Assembly (NCBI RefSeq): GCF_002803075.1
Contig: NZ_NNBK01000015.1
Coordinates: forward strand, 62,001-126,000
Length of the DNA: 64,000 nt
Reading direction: 5' to 3'
Source of the DNA: Streptomyces sp. CB01373
Lineage (GTDB): Bacteria; Actinomycetota; Actinomycetes; Streptomycetales; Streptomycetaceae
Below the pieces are notes generated by a model. The model saw nothing but the letters and a program-made list of their open reading frames with translations, made no database searches and was not told the DNA's origin. The position numbers and the translations under genes were made by a program. Below, piece by piece: positions 24,657 through 33,051 of the stretch. Each line of letters opens with the position of its first letter. Position 1 is the stretch's first letter.

Positions 24657-25632
24657 CTACGTCCGGGCCACCAACACCCAGGAGGCGGTGCAGCTGCTGG
24701 CGGACGACCCGGCGGCGTCCTGCCTGGCGGGCGGCACGACACAACTCGACCTGATGAAGGACGGGGTCCTGGAGCCGCCGCGGCTGATCGACATCACCCG
24801 GCTCCCGCTGCACGGCATCGAGCGCCGCGGCGACCGCCTCCACGTGGGGGCGCTCGCCAGCATGGAGGAACTGGCCGCCGACGCCACGGTGGCCCAGCGG
24901 CTGCCCATGGTGCGCGAGTCCCTGCTGCAGGGCGCCTCGGTGCAGCTGCGGAACATGGCCACCATCGGAGGCAACCTGCTGCAGCGCACCCGCTGCCGCT
25001 ACTTCCGCGACCCGACGGTCGCCGAGTGCAACAAGCGCGCACCGGGCTCCGGCTGCGCCGCGGTGCAGGGCGTGGCGCGTATGCACGCCGTGCTCGGCGT
25101 GAGCGAGCGGTGCATCGCGCTGCACGCCTCCGACCTCGCCGTCGCCATGGTGGCGCTCGACGCGGTCGTGAACATCCAGGGGGTCTCCACGCGTCGCACG
25201 GTGCCGCTGACGGAGTTCTACCTGACGGCCGACGAAAGCCCCGAGCGGGAGAACGTTCTGGAGCACGCCGAGCTGATCACCGAGGTCGAGATCCCGCTGC
25301 CGCCGCCGACCGCCCGGTCGGGCTACCTCAAGGTCCGCGAGCGGGCGTCGTACGAGTTCGCCCTCACCTCGGCCGCGGTGCTGCTCGTCATGGACGGCGG
25401 CACGATCCGCCAGGCCCGTATCGGGCTGGGCGGGGTCGGGTCGAAGCCCTGGCGGGCCTACGAGGCCGAGCACGTGCTGACCGGCGCGCCGGCCACGACG
25501 GCCACGTTCCAGGACGCGGCCGGGGCCACGATGCGCGATGCCTGGACCGTCCCGGGCACGGCGTTCAAGGTGCCGCTCGCCCGGCGCACCCTGGTGCGCC
25601 AGTTGCAGACCGTCTCGGGAGTGCAGGAGTGA
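24643..25632 (+). CDS. Molybdo-hydroxylase, FAD-binding subunit (YagS-type)
   Basis: The 329-residue protein has the FAD-binding fold of CO-dehydrogenase/xanthine-dehydrogenase medium subunits: CLAGGTTQLDLMKDGV and QLRNMATIGGNLLQRTRCRY, the latter holding the FAD phosphate. The segment RCRYFRDPTVAECNKRAPGS with further Cys resembles the extra [4Fe-4S] site of the PaoB/YagS group. The start follows ggaggaggcaccg inside the previous gene. Middle gene of the three-subunit operon. Confidence 0.92.
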   Translation: MRAFDYVRATNTQEAVQLLADDPAASCLAGGTTQLDLMKDGVLEPPRLIDITRLPLHGIERRGDRLHVGALASMEELAADATVAQRLPMVRESLLQGASVQLRNMATIGGNLLQRTRCRYFRDPTVAECNKRAPGSGCAAVQGVARMHAVLGVSERCIALHASDLAVAMVALDAVVNIQGVSTRRTVPLTEFYLTADESPERENVLEHAELITEVEIPLPPPTARSGYLKVRERASYEFALTSAAVLLVMDGGTIRQARIGLGGVGSKPWRAYEAEHVLTGAPATTATFQDAAGATMRDAWTVPGTAFKVPLARRTLVRQLQTVSGVQE

Positions 25633-25636
25633 CCGC

Positions 25637-27844
25637 ATGAGCACCGTCGAGAGCAGGCCGCTGGTCGGCGCGGGCATCAACCGGGTCGACGGCCCGCGCA
25701 AGGTCACCGGCACGGCCCCGTACCCCATGGACTTCAGCGTCCCCGGCCAGGCCTACGGCGCCGTGGTGCAGAGCACCGTCGCCGCGGGCCGGATCGTCCG
25801 TATGCACACCGGGGCCGCGGAGCAGTCCCCGGGCGTGCTCTCGGTCCTGACCCACGAGAACGCCCCCGAGGTCGCCACGGGACCGGCGACGGTGCTCGGG
25901 GAGCCGACGCCCTCACCCCTGCGGAACGACCGGATCCTCCACCACGGGCAGCACATCGCCTTCGTGGTGGCCGAGACCCCGGAGCAGGCCGCCGCCGCGG
26001 CACGGCTGGTGCGGGCCGACTACGAGGCCTCGGAGCCGCTGCTGGACCTCCAGGACCCCCGGGCCGAACAGCTCGCGGACCCGTGGGGGACGGACCACTC
26101 GCGCGGCGACGCCGCCGCGGCGCTGCGGAGGGCGGAGGTGACCCTCCGGGCCACGTACACCACGGCGGACAACACCCACAACCCGCTCGGGCTGTTCGCC
26201 ACCCTGGCCGTGTGGGAGGGCGACACCCTCACCGTCCACGACACCAGCCAGTGGCCGTCGGGGGTTCGCACCACCCTCGCCACGGTCTTCGGCATCCCGG
26301 AGAGCTCGGTGCGGGTGCTGGTCCCGTACGTCGGCGGGGGCTTCGGCGCCGCGCTGCGCGTGTGGCCGCACGTGATCCTGACCGCCATGGCCGCGCGCAT
26401 GCTCAACCGCCCGGTCAAGCTGGTCCTGACCCGGCCGCAGATGTTCACCTCCGTCGGACACCGCCCCAGCGGCGTGCAGTGGCTGGCCGTCGGCGCCACT
26501 CGCGACGGCGAACTGGTCGCCCTCGACCACCGCAGCCTCAGCTCCCTGAGCATGGAGGGCAGCGACTACGAGCCGTTCGCCTCGGGAACCGCCTTCGCCT
26601 ACCAGTGCCCCCACGTGACCACACGGGACCGGCAGGCGCGGCTCAACATCGCCCTGCCGACATCCATGCGCGCCCCTGCCGCGGCACAGGGCAACTTCGC
26701 GCTGGAGTCGGCGCTCGACGAACTGGCCTGCACCCTGCGCATGGACCCCTTGGAGCTGAGGTTGCGCAACCACACGGACGTCGACCCGCGCAACGGACTG
26801 CCCTGGTCGGGCAAGGCGCTCCTGGAGTGCTACGAGGCCGGCGCCCGCCGCTTCGGCTGGTCCGACCGCGACCCCGAACCGTGCTCCATGCGCGAGGAGA
26901 ACTGGCTCATCGGCTACGGCATGGCAAGCGCGCTGTTTCCCTACTTCGCACAGCCCTGCACGGCGCAGGCCACCATCCACAGCGACGGCAGCGTGCTGGT
27001 GCGCAGCGCGGCGACCGACATCGGGACCGGCACGTACACCGTGATGGCCCAACTCGCCGCCGAGGAACTGGGTCTGCCCCTGAACCTGGTCCGCTTCGAT
27101 TTGGGCGACTCGGACATGCCGCACTCGATGATGGCGGGCGGCTCCGGCCTGACCGGCGCGCTGGGCAACGCCGTTCACAACGCCTGCCGGCAACTGATGC
27201 GCTCGTTCGCGGGGCTCGCGCACGGCGACGCCGACTCGCCGCTGCGGGGCGCGTCCCCCGACGACGTGGAGTCCACCGGTGGGCGGCTCCACCTCGCGGG
27301 GCGCCCCGGCCGCGGGGAGCCGTACGCCGACATCCTCGCCCGCCACGGGTTGTCCGAACTCACGGCGAACGGGAACAGCACCCCACCCTCGGCCGCCGAA
27401 CTGGGCATGTCCCTCGCCGGCGCGTACGGCGCGACGTTCGCGGAAGTCCGCGTCGACGCCGACCTCGGCCTCATCCGGGTCACGCGGGTGGTCTCCGCCA
27501 TCGACGGCGGCCGCATCCTCAACGCGAAGACCGCCAGGAGCCAGATCATCGGCGGGATCGTCGGCGGCATCGGCATGACCCTCTACGAGGACACCGCCAC
27601 CGACCCGCGCACCGGACGCGTCACCAACGCCACACTCGCCGACTACCTCGTCGCTGTGAACGCCGACATACCCGAACTCGACGTGGTCTTCGTCGGCGAA
27701 CCCGACCACGCCAGCCCGACCGGCACCAAAGGCGTCGGCGAGGTCGGCCTCGTCGGCATCGCACCCGCGCTTGCCAACGCCGTCCACCACGCCACCGGAA
27801 AACGCCTCCGCGAACTGCCGATCACCCCCGACAACCTCCTCTGA
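25637..27844 (+). CDS. Molybdo-hydroxylase, molybdopterin-binding subunit (YagR-type)
   Basis: The 735-residue large subunit begins with RVDGPRKVTGTAPYPMDFSV, contains the molybdopterin-binding segments VPYVGGGFGAALRVWPHVIL and GGSGLTGALGNAVHNAC, and near the C-terminus the catalytic Glu motif GTKGVGEVGLVGIAPALANA. This is the hydroxylating site that oxidises aldehydes or N-heterocycles. The order Fe-S, FAD, Mo equals yagT-yagS-yagR (periplasmic aldehyde oxidoreductase) rather than xdhABC, so an aldehyde substrate is somewhat more likely. Start 25637 is four bases after the previous stop. No XdhC-type maturation gene is in the window. Confidence 0.92.
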   Translation: MSTVESRPLVGAGINRVDGPRKVTGTAPYPMDFSVPGQAYGAVVQSTVAAGRIVRMHTGAAEQSPGVLSVLTHENAPEVATGPATVLGEPTPSPLRNDRILHHGQHIAFVVAETPEQAAAAARLVRADYEASEPLLDLQDPRAEQLADPWGTDHSRGDAAAALRRAEVTLRATYTTADNTHNPLGLFATLAVWEGDTLTVHDTSQWPSGVRTTLATVFGIPESSVRVLVPYVGGGFGAALRVWPHVILTAMAARMLNRPVKLVLTRPQMFTSVGHRPSGVQWLAVGATRDGELVALDHRSLSSLSMEGSDYEPFASGTAFAYQCPHVTTRDRQARLNIALPTSMRAPAAAQGNFALESALDELACTLRMDPLELRLRNHTDVDPRNGLPWSGKALLECYEAGARRFGWSDRDPEPCSMREENWLIGYGMASALFPYFAQPCTAQATIHSDGSVLVRSAATDIGTGTYTVMAQLAAEELGLPLNLVRFDLGDSDMPHSMMAGGSGLTGALGNAVHNACRQLMRSFAGLAHGDADSPLRGASPDDVESTGGRLHLAGRPGRGEPYADILARHGLSELTANGNSTPPSAAELGMSLAGAYGATFAEVRVDADLGLIRVTRVVSAIDGGRILNAKTARSQIIGGIVGGIGMTLYEDTATDPRTGRVTNATLADYLVAVNADIPELDVVFVGEPDHASPTGTKGVGEVGLVGIAPALANAVHHATGKRLRELPITPDNLL

Positions 27845-27917
27845 ACAGTTGCTGGTTGCCGTCGCCGTCGCCAAGTGACTGGTCGGGCCGGCCGGCGCTC
27901 TCTGCCCGCGTGACCTC

Positions 27918-28496
27918 CTACTGCGGCGCCATGGCCGCGAATACGCTCCGTACGGTCGTTCCGTTCGGCCAGGTCCACCCGGCGACGAGGCTTCCGGACG
28001 ACTTCTGAGCAGCCTCCGCCGGCCGCAGGACTCGGTTGATGTGCACGTCGAGCCCATCGTCAGGGCCGGTGCCGTGCACGGTGACGGTCGGGTCAGGGGT
28101 GTCGCTCTCGCTCTGGTGCTGCGGCATCGCCTCGCCGCGCAGGAGGGCGCGCAACTGCGCCATCACCACCGGGTCGTGGACGCCGTCGTAGATCCACCGA
28201 GTGCCCAGCACCCCATGCTCGGAGGTGCCGATCAGGGCCTCCCCCGGGACGCCCTCCAGCGCCGTATCGCGGTAGCCCATCGGCACGAGATACGCCACCG
28301 GCTCCTGCGCGGCGGCGTCCACCACGACCATGAACTCGATCCCGACCGCGCCCTCCGGATCGTCCAGGCGGAACCCACCGGCCTTGAACAGTTCCGGCGT
28401 CTTCGCGGCGCCCAAGTACCAGTTCTGCTTCGGCAGCCACTCGGTGAGAAGTTCCAGCTTGGTCGGCGTCATGGTGGTGTGATGGATGAAGGCCAT
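27918..28496 (-). CDS. Maltokinase N-terminal cap-like protein
   Basis: The 192-residue protein starts MAFIHHTTMTPTKLELLTEW, then LPKQNWYLGAAKTPELFKAGGFRLDDPEG, IEFMVVVDAAAQEPVAYLVP, and GTSEHGVLGTRWIYDGVHDP. This is the N-terminal cap domain of actinobacterial maltokinases (Mak), often mis-annotated as a glucan branching enzyme, without the kinase domain. In Mak the cap covers the ATP site; as a free protein its role is unknown. Start 28496 follows gcgagggagcccgg. It is convergent with the molybdo-hydroxylase operon and upstream of nothing related. Confidence 0.75.
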   Translation of the reverse strand: MAFIHHTTMTPTKLELLTEWLPKQNWYLGAAKTPELFKAGGFRLDDPEGAVGIEFMVVVDAAAQEPVAYLVPMGYRDTALEGVPGEALIGTSEHGVLGTRWIYDGVHDPVVMAQLRALLRGEAMPQHQSESDTPDPTVTVHGTGPDDGLDVHINRVLRPAEAAQKSSGSLVAGWTWPNGTTVRSVFAAMAPQ

Positions 28497-28574
28497 CCGG
28501 GCTCCCTCGCGCGTAGGTCCAGACCCGTCTCCAACGGGACGTGATCGAACCTACAGGAAGCGACTGTGCTTCCC

Positions 28575-29245
28575 GAGCGGCAACAAGTGACCTGATTTGC
28601 CTCGCAGTTGGGGACGGGCGCAGGTACGGGACCGATAGGGGTGCCGGCAGGGCTGCTCGGCCTGGGCGCTGACGTACTGGCCGGCGCGGGCTGCGGGAAC
28701 CGGGCCGTCGTCGGCCGGGCGCAGCAGGAAGGACACCACGTCCGGGGTCTCCTCCCGCCGCTCCACGACGGTCCACTGGCGCCACGGATCGCGCGGGTCG
28801 ACCTGTGCTTCCTGGTAGAGGCGGGCCTCCCGGGCGATGAGGGCGCCGGCCATAAGCCAGTACACCTCGTCCCAGGCGGCGGCCACCTCGGGGGTGACCG
28901 CCTCACCCAGTACGTCGCCGATCGCGCGGAACAGGTACTTGTGGACGATCGTGTACTGGTCCTCGGTGACGCGAGAGCGGCGTGCTTGTGGGCGATGCGG
29001 GCGAGAAGGGCGTCAGGGCGGGTGCCGGGGCCGTCCAGCAGTGCCGTGGCGAAGCCGGCGATGGACCCGGCCAGCGCCCGGCGCTGCTCGCCGCTTGCCT
29101 GGTTGCCGCGGTTGAACAGCCCGTCCAGCAGTTCGGGCTGCTCGGCGAACATGGTTCCGTAGAAGCGGGTCGTGATCTCGTCCAGCGCCCCGCCGACGGC
29201 GGGCAGGGTGACGCGGACGACCGCGGCCGACTCGGGCGAAAGCAT
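28575..29245 (-). pseudogene. Flavohemoglobin (Hmp) gene, frameshifted and truncated
   Basis: ATG 29245 follows caaaggagagtc. The first frame encodes a globin N-terminus (PAVGGALDEITTRFYGTMFA to IAHKHAALAS). At about 28970 it shifts frame and continues EDQYTIVHKYLFRAIGDVLG, AAAWDEVYWLMAGALIAREA, then the FAD-domain start DPWRQWTVVERREETPDVVS and ARAGQYVSAQAE, where similarity ends. The intact NO dioxygenase is about 400 residues with globin, FAD and NAD domains. Here the frameshift breaks the globin and the FAD/NAD reductase is almost wholly gone, so NO detoxification is not expected from this locus. Confidence 0.8.
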
Positions 29246-29548
29246 GACTCTCCTTTGCGGTGCGGGGCATACGGGGGACGGCGCTCGCCGTCGCCGCCGG
29301 GGGTCCGTCCTGCGGACACGGCCGGCGCATCGATCGTGCCGGTTCTTCCGTGAGCGGGAACAGGGCTGAACATCCCTGAGTGACTGGGCCTGTTGGCCCG
29401 GGTCGGCGTGAGCCCGGACAGCGGCGCCATGACGAGCACAGCCCGGCGTGCCGGTCACGCTCCGGATCGTGTGTGTCGCATACGCTGCCACGGCGGCTCT
29501 TCACGTCGGCCCGGTGGCGCGGTCGCCGGAGCGAGGAAAGGGTGTGGC
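29246..29548. other. Divergent intergenic region of the broken Hmp and GNAT genes
   Basis: No gene is supported in these 303 bases. They should hold the promoters of both divergent genes. I see no convincing NsrR-type palindrome or standard -35/-10 pair. The ribosome site gaggaaaggg for the GNAT gene lies at the right end. Confidence 0.5.
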
Positions 29549-30031
29549 ATGAGGTCCCCAGGCGTGCACCTACGGGAGATCACCGACGACAACCGGGATG
29601 CCGTTCGTGCCCTGCGCGTCCGCCGTGACCAGAAGCAGTTCGTCGCCTCCGTGTCCTGGTCGCTCAAGGAGGCGGCGAAGACGCCCGAGGCCAATCCCTG
29701 GTACCGGGCCCTGTACCGCGGCGACGAGCCGGTCGGCTTCGTGATGCTGTCCTGGAAGCCGCCGACGGGTCCTTTCGAAGGACGGCACTTCATCTGGCGC
29801 CTCCTCGTCGACAAGCGGCACCAGGGGCGAGGGATCGGCCGGGACGCGCTCACGCAGATCGCCGACCTGGTTCGCGCGGACGGCGGCACCGAGCTGCTGA
29901 CCAGCTACGAGTCCGGCGACGGCGAACCGGAGCCCTTCTACCGGAAGTTCGGGTTCGAGCCCACCGGTGAGACCTACGACGGCGAGACCGTTCTGCGGCT
30001 CATCCTGCCCACGAACGCCGGGGACGGATGA
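29549..30031 (+). CDS. GNAT-family N-acetyltransferase
   Basis: The 160-residue protein shows the GNAT fold: VHLREITDDNRDAVRALRVR, GDEPVGFVMLSWKP, and the acetyl-CoA-binding motif WRLLVDKRHQGRGIGRDALT (Q/RxxGxG), ending FYRKFGFEPTGETYDGETVL. The motif DQKQFVASVSWSLKEAAKTP is typical of the diamine/spermine-acetyltransferase-like group annotated near BltD, but substrate assignment is uncertain. ATG 29549 has gaggaaaggg upstream. It is monocistronic. Confidence 0.88.
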   Translation: MRSPGVHLREITDDNRDAVRALRVRRDQKQFVASVSWSLKEAAKTPEANPWYRALYRGDEPVGFVMLSWKPPTGPFEGRHFIWRLLVDKRHQGRGIGRDALTQIADLVRADGGTELLTSYESGDGEPEPFYRKFGFEPTGETYDGETVLRLILPTNAGDG

Positions 30032-30220
30032 TCCGGCCGACCGGCTCGAACAGGCCGTGGGCCGGCAGGTCTCGCGGTCGTGAAATGGATGCGCAGCATG
30101 CCTGTCGCCCTCCCCGTCGGCGTCCCCCTGCTCGGCGAGCACCTGGAGACTCCCGTGACGGGAGTCGATGCCTCAACTCTCTTTCGCGCCACACTCACGG
30201 ACATGTCACTGGTTGACGGC

Positions 30221-30244
30221 GGTGCCACAGGATTCTGTGGCACC
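30221..30244. terminator. Hairpin between the convergent GNAT and deaminase genes
   Basis: GGTGCCACAG (30221-30230) and CTGTGGCACC (30235-30244) form a perfect 10-bp stem with a GATT loop. It lies 75 bases past the deaminase stop on the minus strand and 190 bases past the GNAT stop, so it probably acts mainly for the minus-strand gene. The rest of 30032-30318 contains no supported gene. Confidence 0.6.
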
Positions 30245-30318
30245 GGCCGTCTCGACCGCCCGGGTGACCCGCATGGTGCCGCATCAGGCGACGTTCGCCC
30301 TGTTGCCGGCCGGCGGTG

Positions 30319-30756
30319 TCAGCCCATGCCGTGTGGCGCGGTTTCCCCGTCGTCGAGCTGGTGGTCGGCCCATACGTAGCTTTCGGGCAGCAAGTCGGTG
30401 ATGAGGACGGTTCGGACGCGGTCGCCCCCGCCGACGATGACCTTGAGGGCGGGGAAGTAGTCGAGAAGGACCTGACGGCACCGGCCGCACGGGGGAACGA
30501 CCCCTCGGTCGCGGTCGCCGACGGCGACGATCGTGTCCAGCTCGTAGGCGCCCTGGGCGGCCGCAGTGCCGATGAGGACCAACTCGGCGCAGGGCCCTCC
30601 GGTGAAGTGGTAGGCGTTCACCGCGGTGACGATCCGGCCGTCCCGGGCGCGGGCCGCGGCTGCCATGGTGTGGTTGTCGCCCCGGCAGCGTGTACGAGCG
30701 ACGTGGGCCGCGGCCTCGATGAGTTCATGGTCGAGGGGGTGGGTCTGCGTGGTCAT
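30319..30756 (-). CDS. Blasticidin-S-deaminase-like cytidine deaminase
   Basis: The 145-residue zinc deaminase has YHFTGGPCAELVLIGTAAAQ (C56 as ligand, E58 as proton shuttle) and VVPPCGRCRQVLLDY (C90, C93), the CDA-family site. The match to fungal blasticidin S deaminase is unusually detailed: VNxYHFTGGPCAELV, AIG/AVGxxxRG, PCGRCRQVLLD and a LLPxxYVW end. So it may deaminate blasticidin-like cytosine nucleoside antibiotics rather than cytidine. Such proteins appear sporadically in Streptomyces as resistance factors. The gene stands alone with a hairpin after it. Confidence 0.88.
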   Translation of the reverse strand: MTTQTHPLDHELIEAAAHVARTRCRGDNHTMAAAARARDGRIVTAVNAYHFTGGPCAELVLIGTAAAQGAYELDTIVAVGDRDRGVVPPCGRCRQVLLDYFPALKVIVGGGDRVRTVLITDLLPESYVWADHQLDDGETAPHGMG

Positions 30757-30872
30757 CTTCTCTGCCTTCGTCGGGTGTCAGGCGACGCTGGCCCACTTGA
30801 CGAGGGTGCGCAAGCGAATATCGGCGGTGTGCTTGCCGGACGTGCTCGTCGGAGACCTGTGCCGGGTTCACG

Positions 30873-32129
30873 TCAGCTGCCGAGCCAGGCGAGTGCGGCC
30901 ACCGTCATTGCGCTGACGCCGGTGTCCAGGGTCGGTTGGACGACGGGGGCGAAGGCGGGGCTGTGGTTGACCGGGACGTCCTGGGCGATGGTGCCCTTCT
31001 TGGCGGCCTCGGCGTACAGCTCGGCGTCGACGCCTCCGATGCCCCAGTAGGTGAAGGGCGCGCCGAACGCTTGGGGGATCTCGCTCATGTCCTCGCTGGC
31101 GGTCTGCAGGTCGATGGTGTGTGCGTCGTCGCCGAAGTGGGCCGTGAACGCCTCGGCGACGCGCCGGGTCGTCTCCTCGTCGTTGACGGTGGGCGGGAAG
31201 GCCGCCGTTCGTTCGATCTCGGGTGCCTTCGGCGACCCGGACGCCTCGCTCTCGGTCCGGACGATGCGCTCGATCGCCTTCAGCACCTGGCTGCGCGTCG
31301 CATCGTCGTAGGTGCGGACGTTGAGTTCGATGACGGCGCTGTCGGGGATGACGTTGGGGCCGGTGCCGGCGTGGATGCTGCCCACGGTGACGACGGCGGG
31401 GGTGATGGCGGCGAGTTCCCGGGACACGATGGTCTGCAGGCGCACCACGATCATGGCGGCCATCACCACGGGGTCGACCGCTGCCTGGGGCATGGAGCCG
31501 TGGGCTCCTCGGCCGTGGACGGTGACGCGCAGGCTGTCCGCGGCCGACAGGAAGGACCCCGGACGGGTGCCGACGTAGCCGGCCGGATAGGGCAGGACGT
31601 GCTGGGCGAGTACCACGTCGGGTCGGGGCGCCCTTGCCGTGAGACCGTCGTCGATCATGGCCTGGGCGCCGTCGCCGTTCTCCTCCGAGGGCTGGAACAG
31701 CGCCACGAAGGTACCGCGCCAGGCGTCCTTGGCCCGATTCATCAGCTGTGCGCAGCCGAGCAGGGCGGTCACGTGCACATCGTGCCCGCAGGCGTGCATG
31801 ACCGGCTGCTCGGTGCCGTCCGGACCGGTCAGGGTCACGGTGGAGGCGTAAGGCAGGCCGGTCTGTTCGCGTACCGGGAGGGCGTCCATGTCCGCGCGGG
31901 CCATGACGGTGGGTCCGTCGCCGTTGGCCAGTACGCCGATCACGCCCGTGCCGCCGATGCCGTCGGTGACCTCGTAACCGAGTTCCCGCAGGGCGTCGGA
32001 AGCCTTCTTCGCCGTGCGGTGCTCGCGCAGGCCGAGTTCGGGGTGCCTGTGCAGGTCCCGGTAGAGGTCCTCGAGATCGGAGCGGATGCCGGCGAGGCCG
32101 GACAGTACCGCAGCGTTCCGGTCGGTCAC
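30873..32129 (-). CDS. M20-family amidohydrolase (hippurate hydrolase-like)
   Basis: The 418-residue metallo-hydrolase has ADMDALPVREQTGLPYAS, VMHACGHDVHVTALLGCAQL (Cys/His metal ligands), LFQPSEENGDGAQAMIDDGL (metal Glu pair) and the lid domain GRGAHGSMPQAAVDP. These are the signatures of the HipO/AmhX/IAA-amino-acid hydrolase group, cleaving N-acyl amino acids in the cytoplasm. Start GTG 32129 follows caaggagacgtc. It overlaps the upstream TRIC-like gene by four bases (GTGA), so the two are co-translated. The exact substrate is not predictable. Confidence 0.92.
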   Translation of the reverse strand: MTDRNAAVLSGLAGIRSDLEDLYRDLHRHPELGLREHRTAKKASDALRELGYEVTDGIGGTGVIGVLANGDGPTVMARADMDALPVREQTGLPYASTVTLTGPDGTEQPVMHACGHDVHVTALLGCAQLMNRAKDAWRGTFVALFQPSEENGDGAQAMIDDGLTARAPRPDVVLAQHVLPYPAGYVGTRPGSFLSAADSLRVTVHGRGAHGSMPQAAVDPVVMAAMIVVRLQTIVSRELAAITPAVVTVGSIHAGTGPNVIPDSAVIELNVRTYDDATRSQVLKAIERIVRTESEASGSPKAPEIERTAAFPPTVNDEETTRRVAEAFTAHFGDDAHTIDLQTASEDMSEIPQAFGAPFTYWGIGGVDAELYAEAAKKGTIAQDVPVNHSPAFAPVVQPTLDTGVSAMTVAALAWLGS

Positions 32130-32863
32130 GACGTCTCCTTGCGCGGGTGGGACTGGTCTTCTTTCCCTTTCCGGGCGGCGGTGCCGGTGCCGTGCCGCAG
32201 TGTCGCGGCCATCCTGGAACGGGGCTGCCAGTCCAGGCTGTTGGGCAGATTCCAGCCGAATCGCACAGCGCTGAGCCGGAAGGCCAGGGCCAGGGTGATG
32301 CCCAGGCCGGCACCGATGGCCGGCACGCCGAGGTACACGCAGAGCACCGTGACTCCGGCGACCGCGATGGCGACGGTGGCGTACAGACCGTTGCCCCCGA
32401 AGACGGCCGGTACCCGGCCGAGGACGACATCGCGCAGGGCGCCGCCGCCGACGGCGGTCACGGTGCCCAGGAGGACCGCCGGAAGCCATCCCAGCCCCAC
32501 GGCGAGCGTCTTGTTGACCCCGGTGACCGCCCAGAAGCCGAGGACGGCGGCGTCGAGGGCGGTGAAGAGCCGGGTCCAGGACGCCTCGCTGATCTTGATG
32601 AGAAAGACCACCACGGAACCGGCGATGGCGGTCGGCAGGTAGGCGTAGTCGGTCAGCGCGACCGGTGTGCCGTGCTGCAGCAGCACGTCCCTGATCACGC
32701 CTCCGCCCAGACCGGAGATGATGCCCACCACCAAGAACCCGAACAGGTCCAGCCCGGCCGTGCGGGCCACGGCGCCTCCCAGCAGTGCGCACGAGAAGAC
32801 ACCGGCGAGGTCGAGATAGCGCGTCGCGACCGCCACTCCGGCGGGGATCGGGGAAGCCGACAT
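32126..32863 (-). CDS. TRIC/UPF0126-family membrane protein (YadS-like)
   Basis: The 245-residue protein has seven predicted helices and the two internal repeats of the family: IISGLGGGVIRDVLL and VTAVGGGALRDVVLGRVP, each with a conserved G-rich GGGxxRD signature. Prokaryotic TRIC homologues are trimeric cation channels; some relatives transport glycine. The start is uncertain: ATG 32863 or an upstream GTG at 32881; no strong ribosome site is visible. It is coupled to the M20 hydrolase, which may suggest export of a product of that enzyme (inference). Confidence 0.85.
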   Translation of the reverse strand: MSASPIPAGVAVATRYLDLAGVFSCALLGGAVARTAGLDLFGFLVVGIISGLGGGVIRDVLLQHGTPVALTDYAYLPTAIAGSVVVFLIKISEASWTRLFTALDAAVLGFWAVTGVNKTLAVGLGWLPAVLLGTVTAVGGGALRDVVLGRVPAVFGGNGLYATVAIAVAGVTVLCVYLGVPAIGAGLGITLALAFRLSAVRFGWNLPNSLDWQPRSRMAATLRHGTGTAARKGKEDQSHPRKETS

Positions 32864-33019
32864 CACACACACGGTGGACACGATGTCGAGCCTAGTGACT
32901 CTGCGTCCCCACGGCACGCGCAGCCCACCACGGACAGCGACGCCCCGCGACACGCGGCCACCAGGCCGGATCGCGCGCGGTCACGGGTGCGGGGCGCGGA
33001 AGACCTGGCCGGTGTTGAC

Positions 33020-33036
33020 CTTCATGTTGGTTGAAG
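33020..33036 (+). promoter_or_regulatory. Inverted repeat before the MerR/clamp gene
   Basis: CTTCA (33020-33024) and TGAAG (33032-33036) form an inverted repeat with a seven-base centre, directly after TTGACC (33015-33020), a good -35. MerR regulators bind such repeats in the spacer of over-long promoters, so this is a plausible autoregulatory site 16 bases before the GTG start. The transcript would then be nearly leaderless. Confidence 0.45.
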
Positions 33037-33051
33037 CCCCACGATGGCGGG

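Noticed and set aside
25913..28057. A 714-codon minus-strand frame opposite the molybdo-hydroxylase large subunit
   Set aside because: Antisense shadow; the plus-strand gene has all catalytic motifs.
30080..30379. Plus-strand frame of about 99 codons between the GNAT and deaminase genes
   Set aside because: No ribosome site or family resemblance; it crosses the terminator hairpin and overlaps the end of the deaminase on the other strand.
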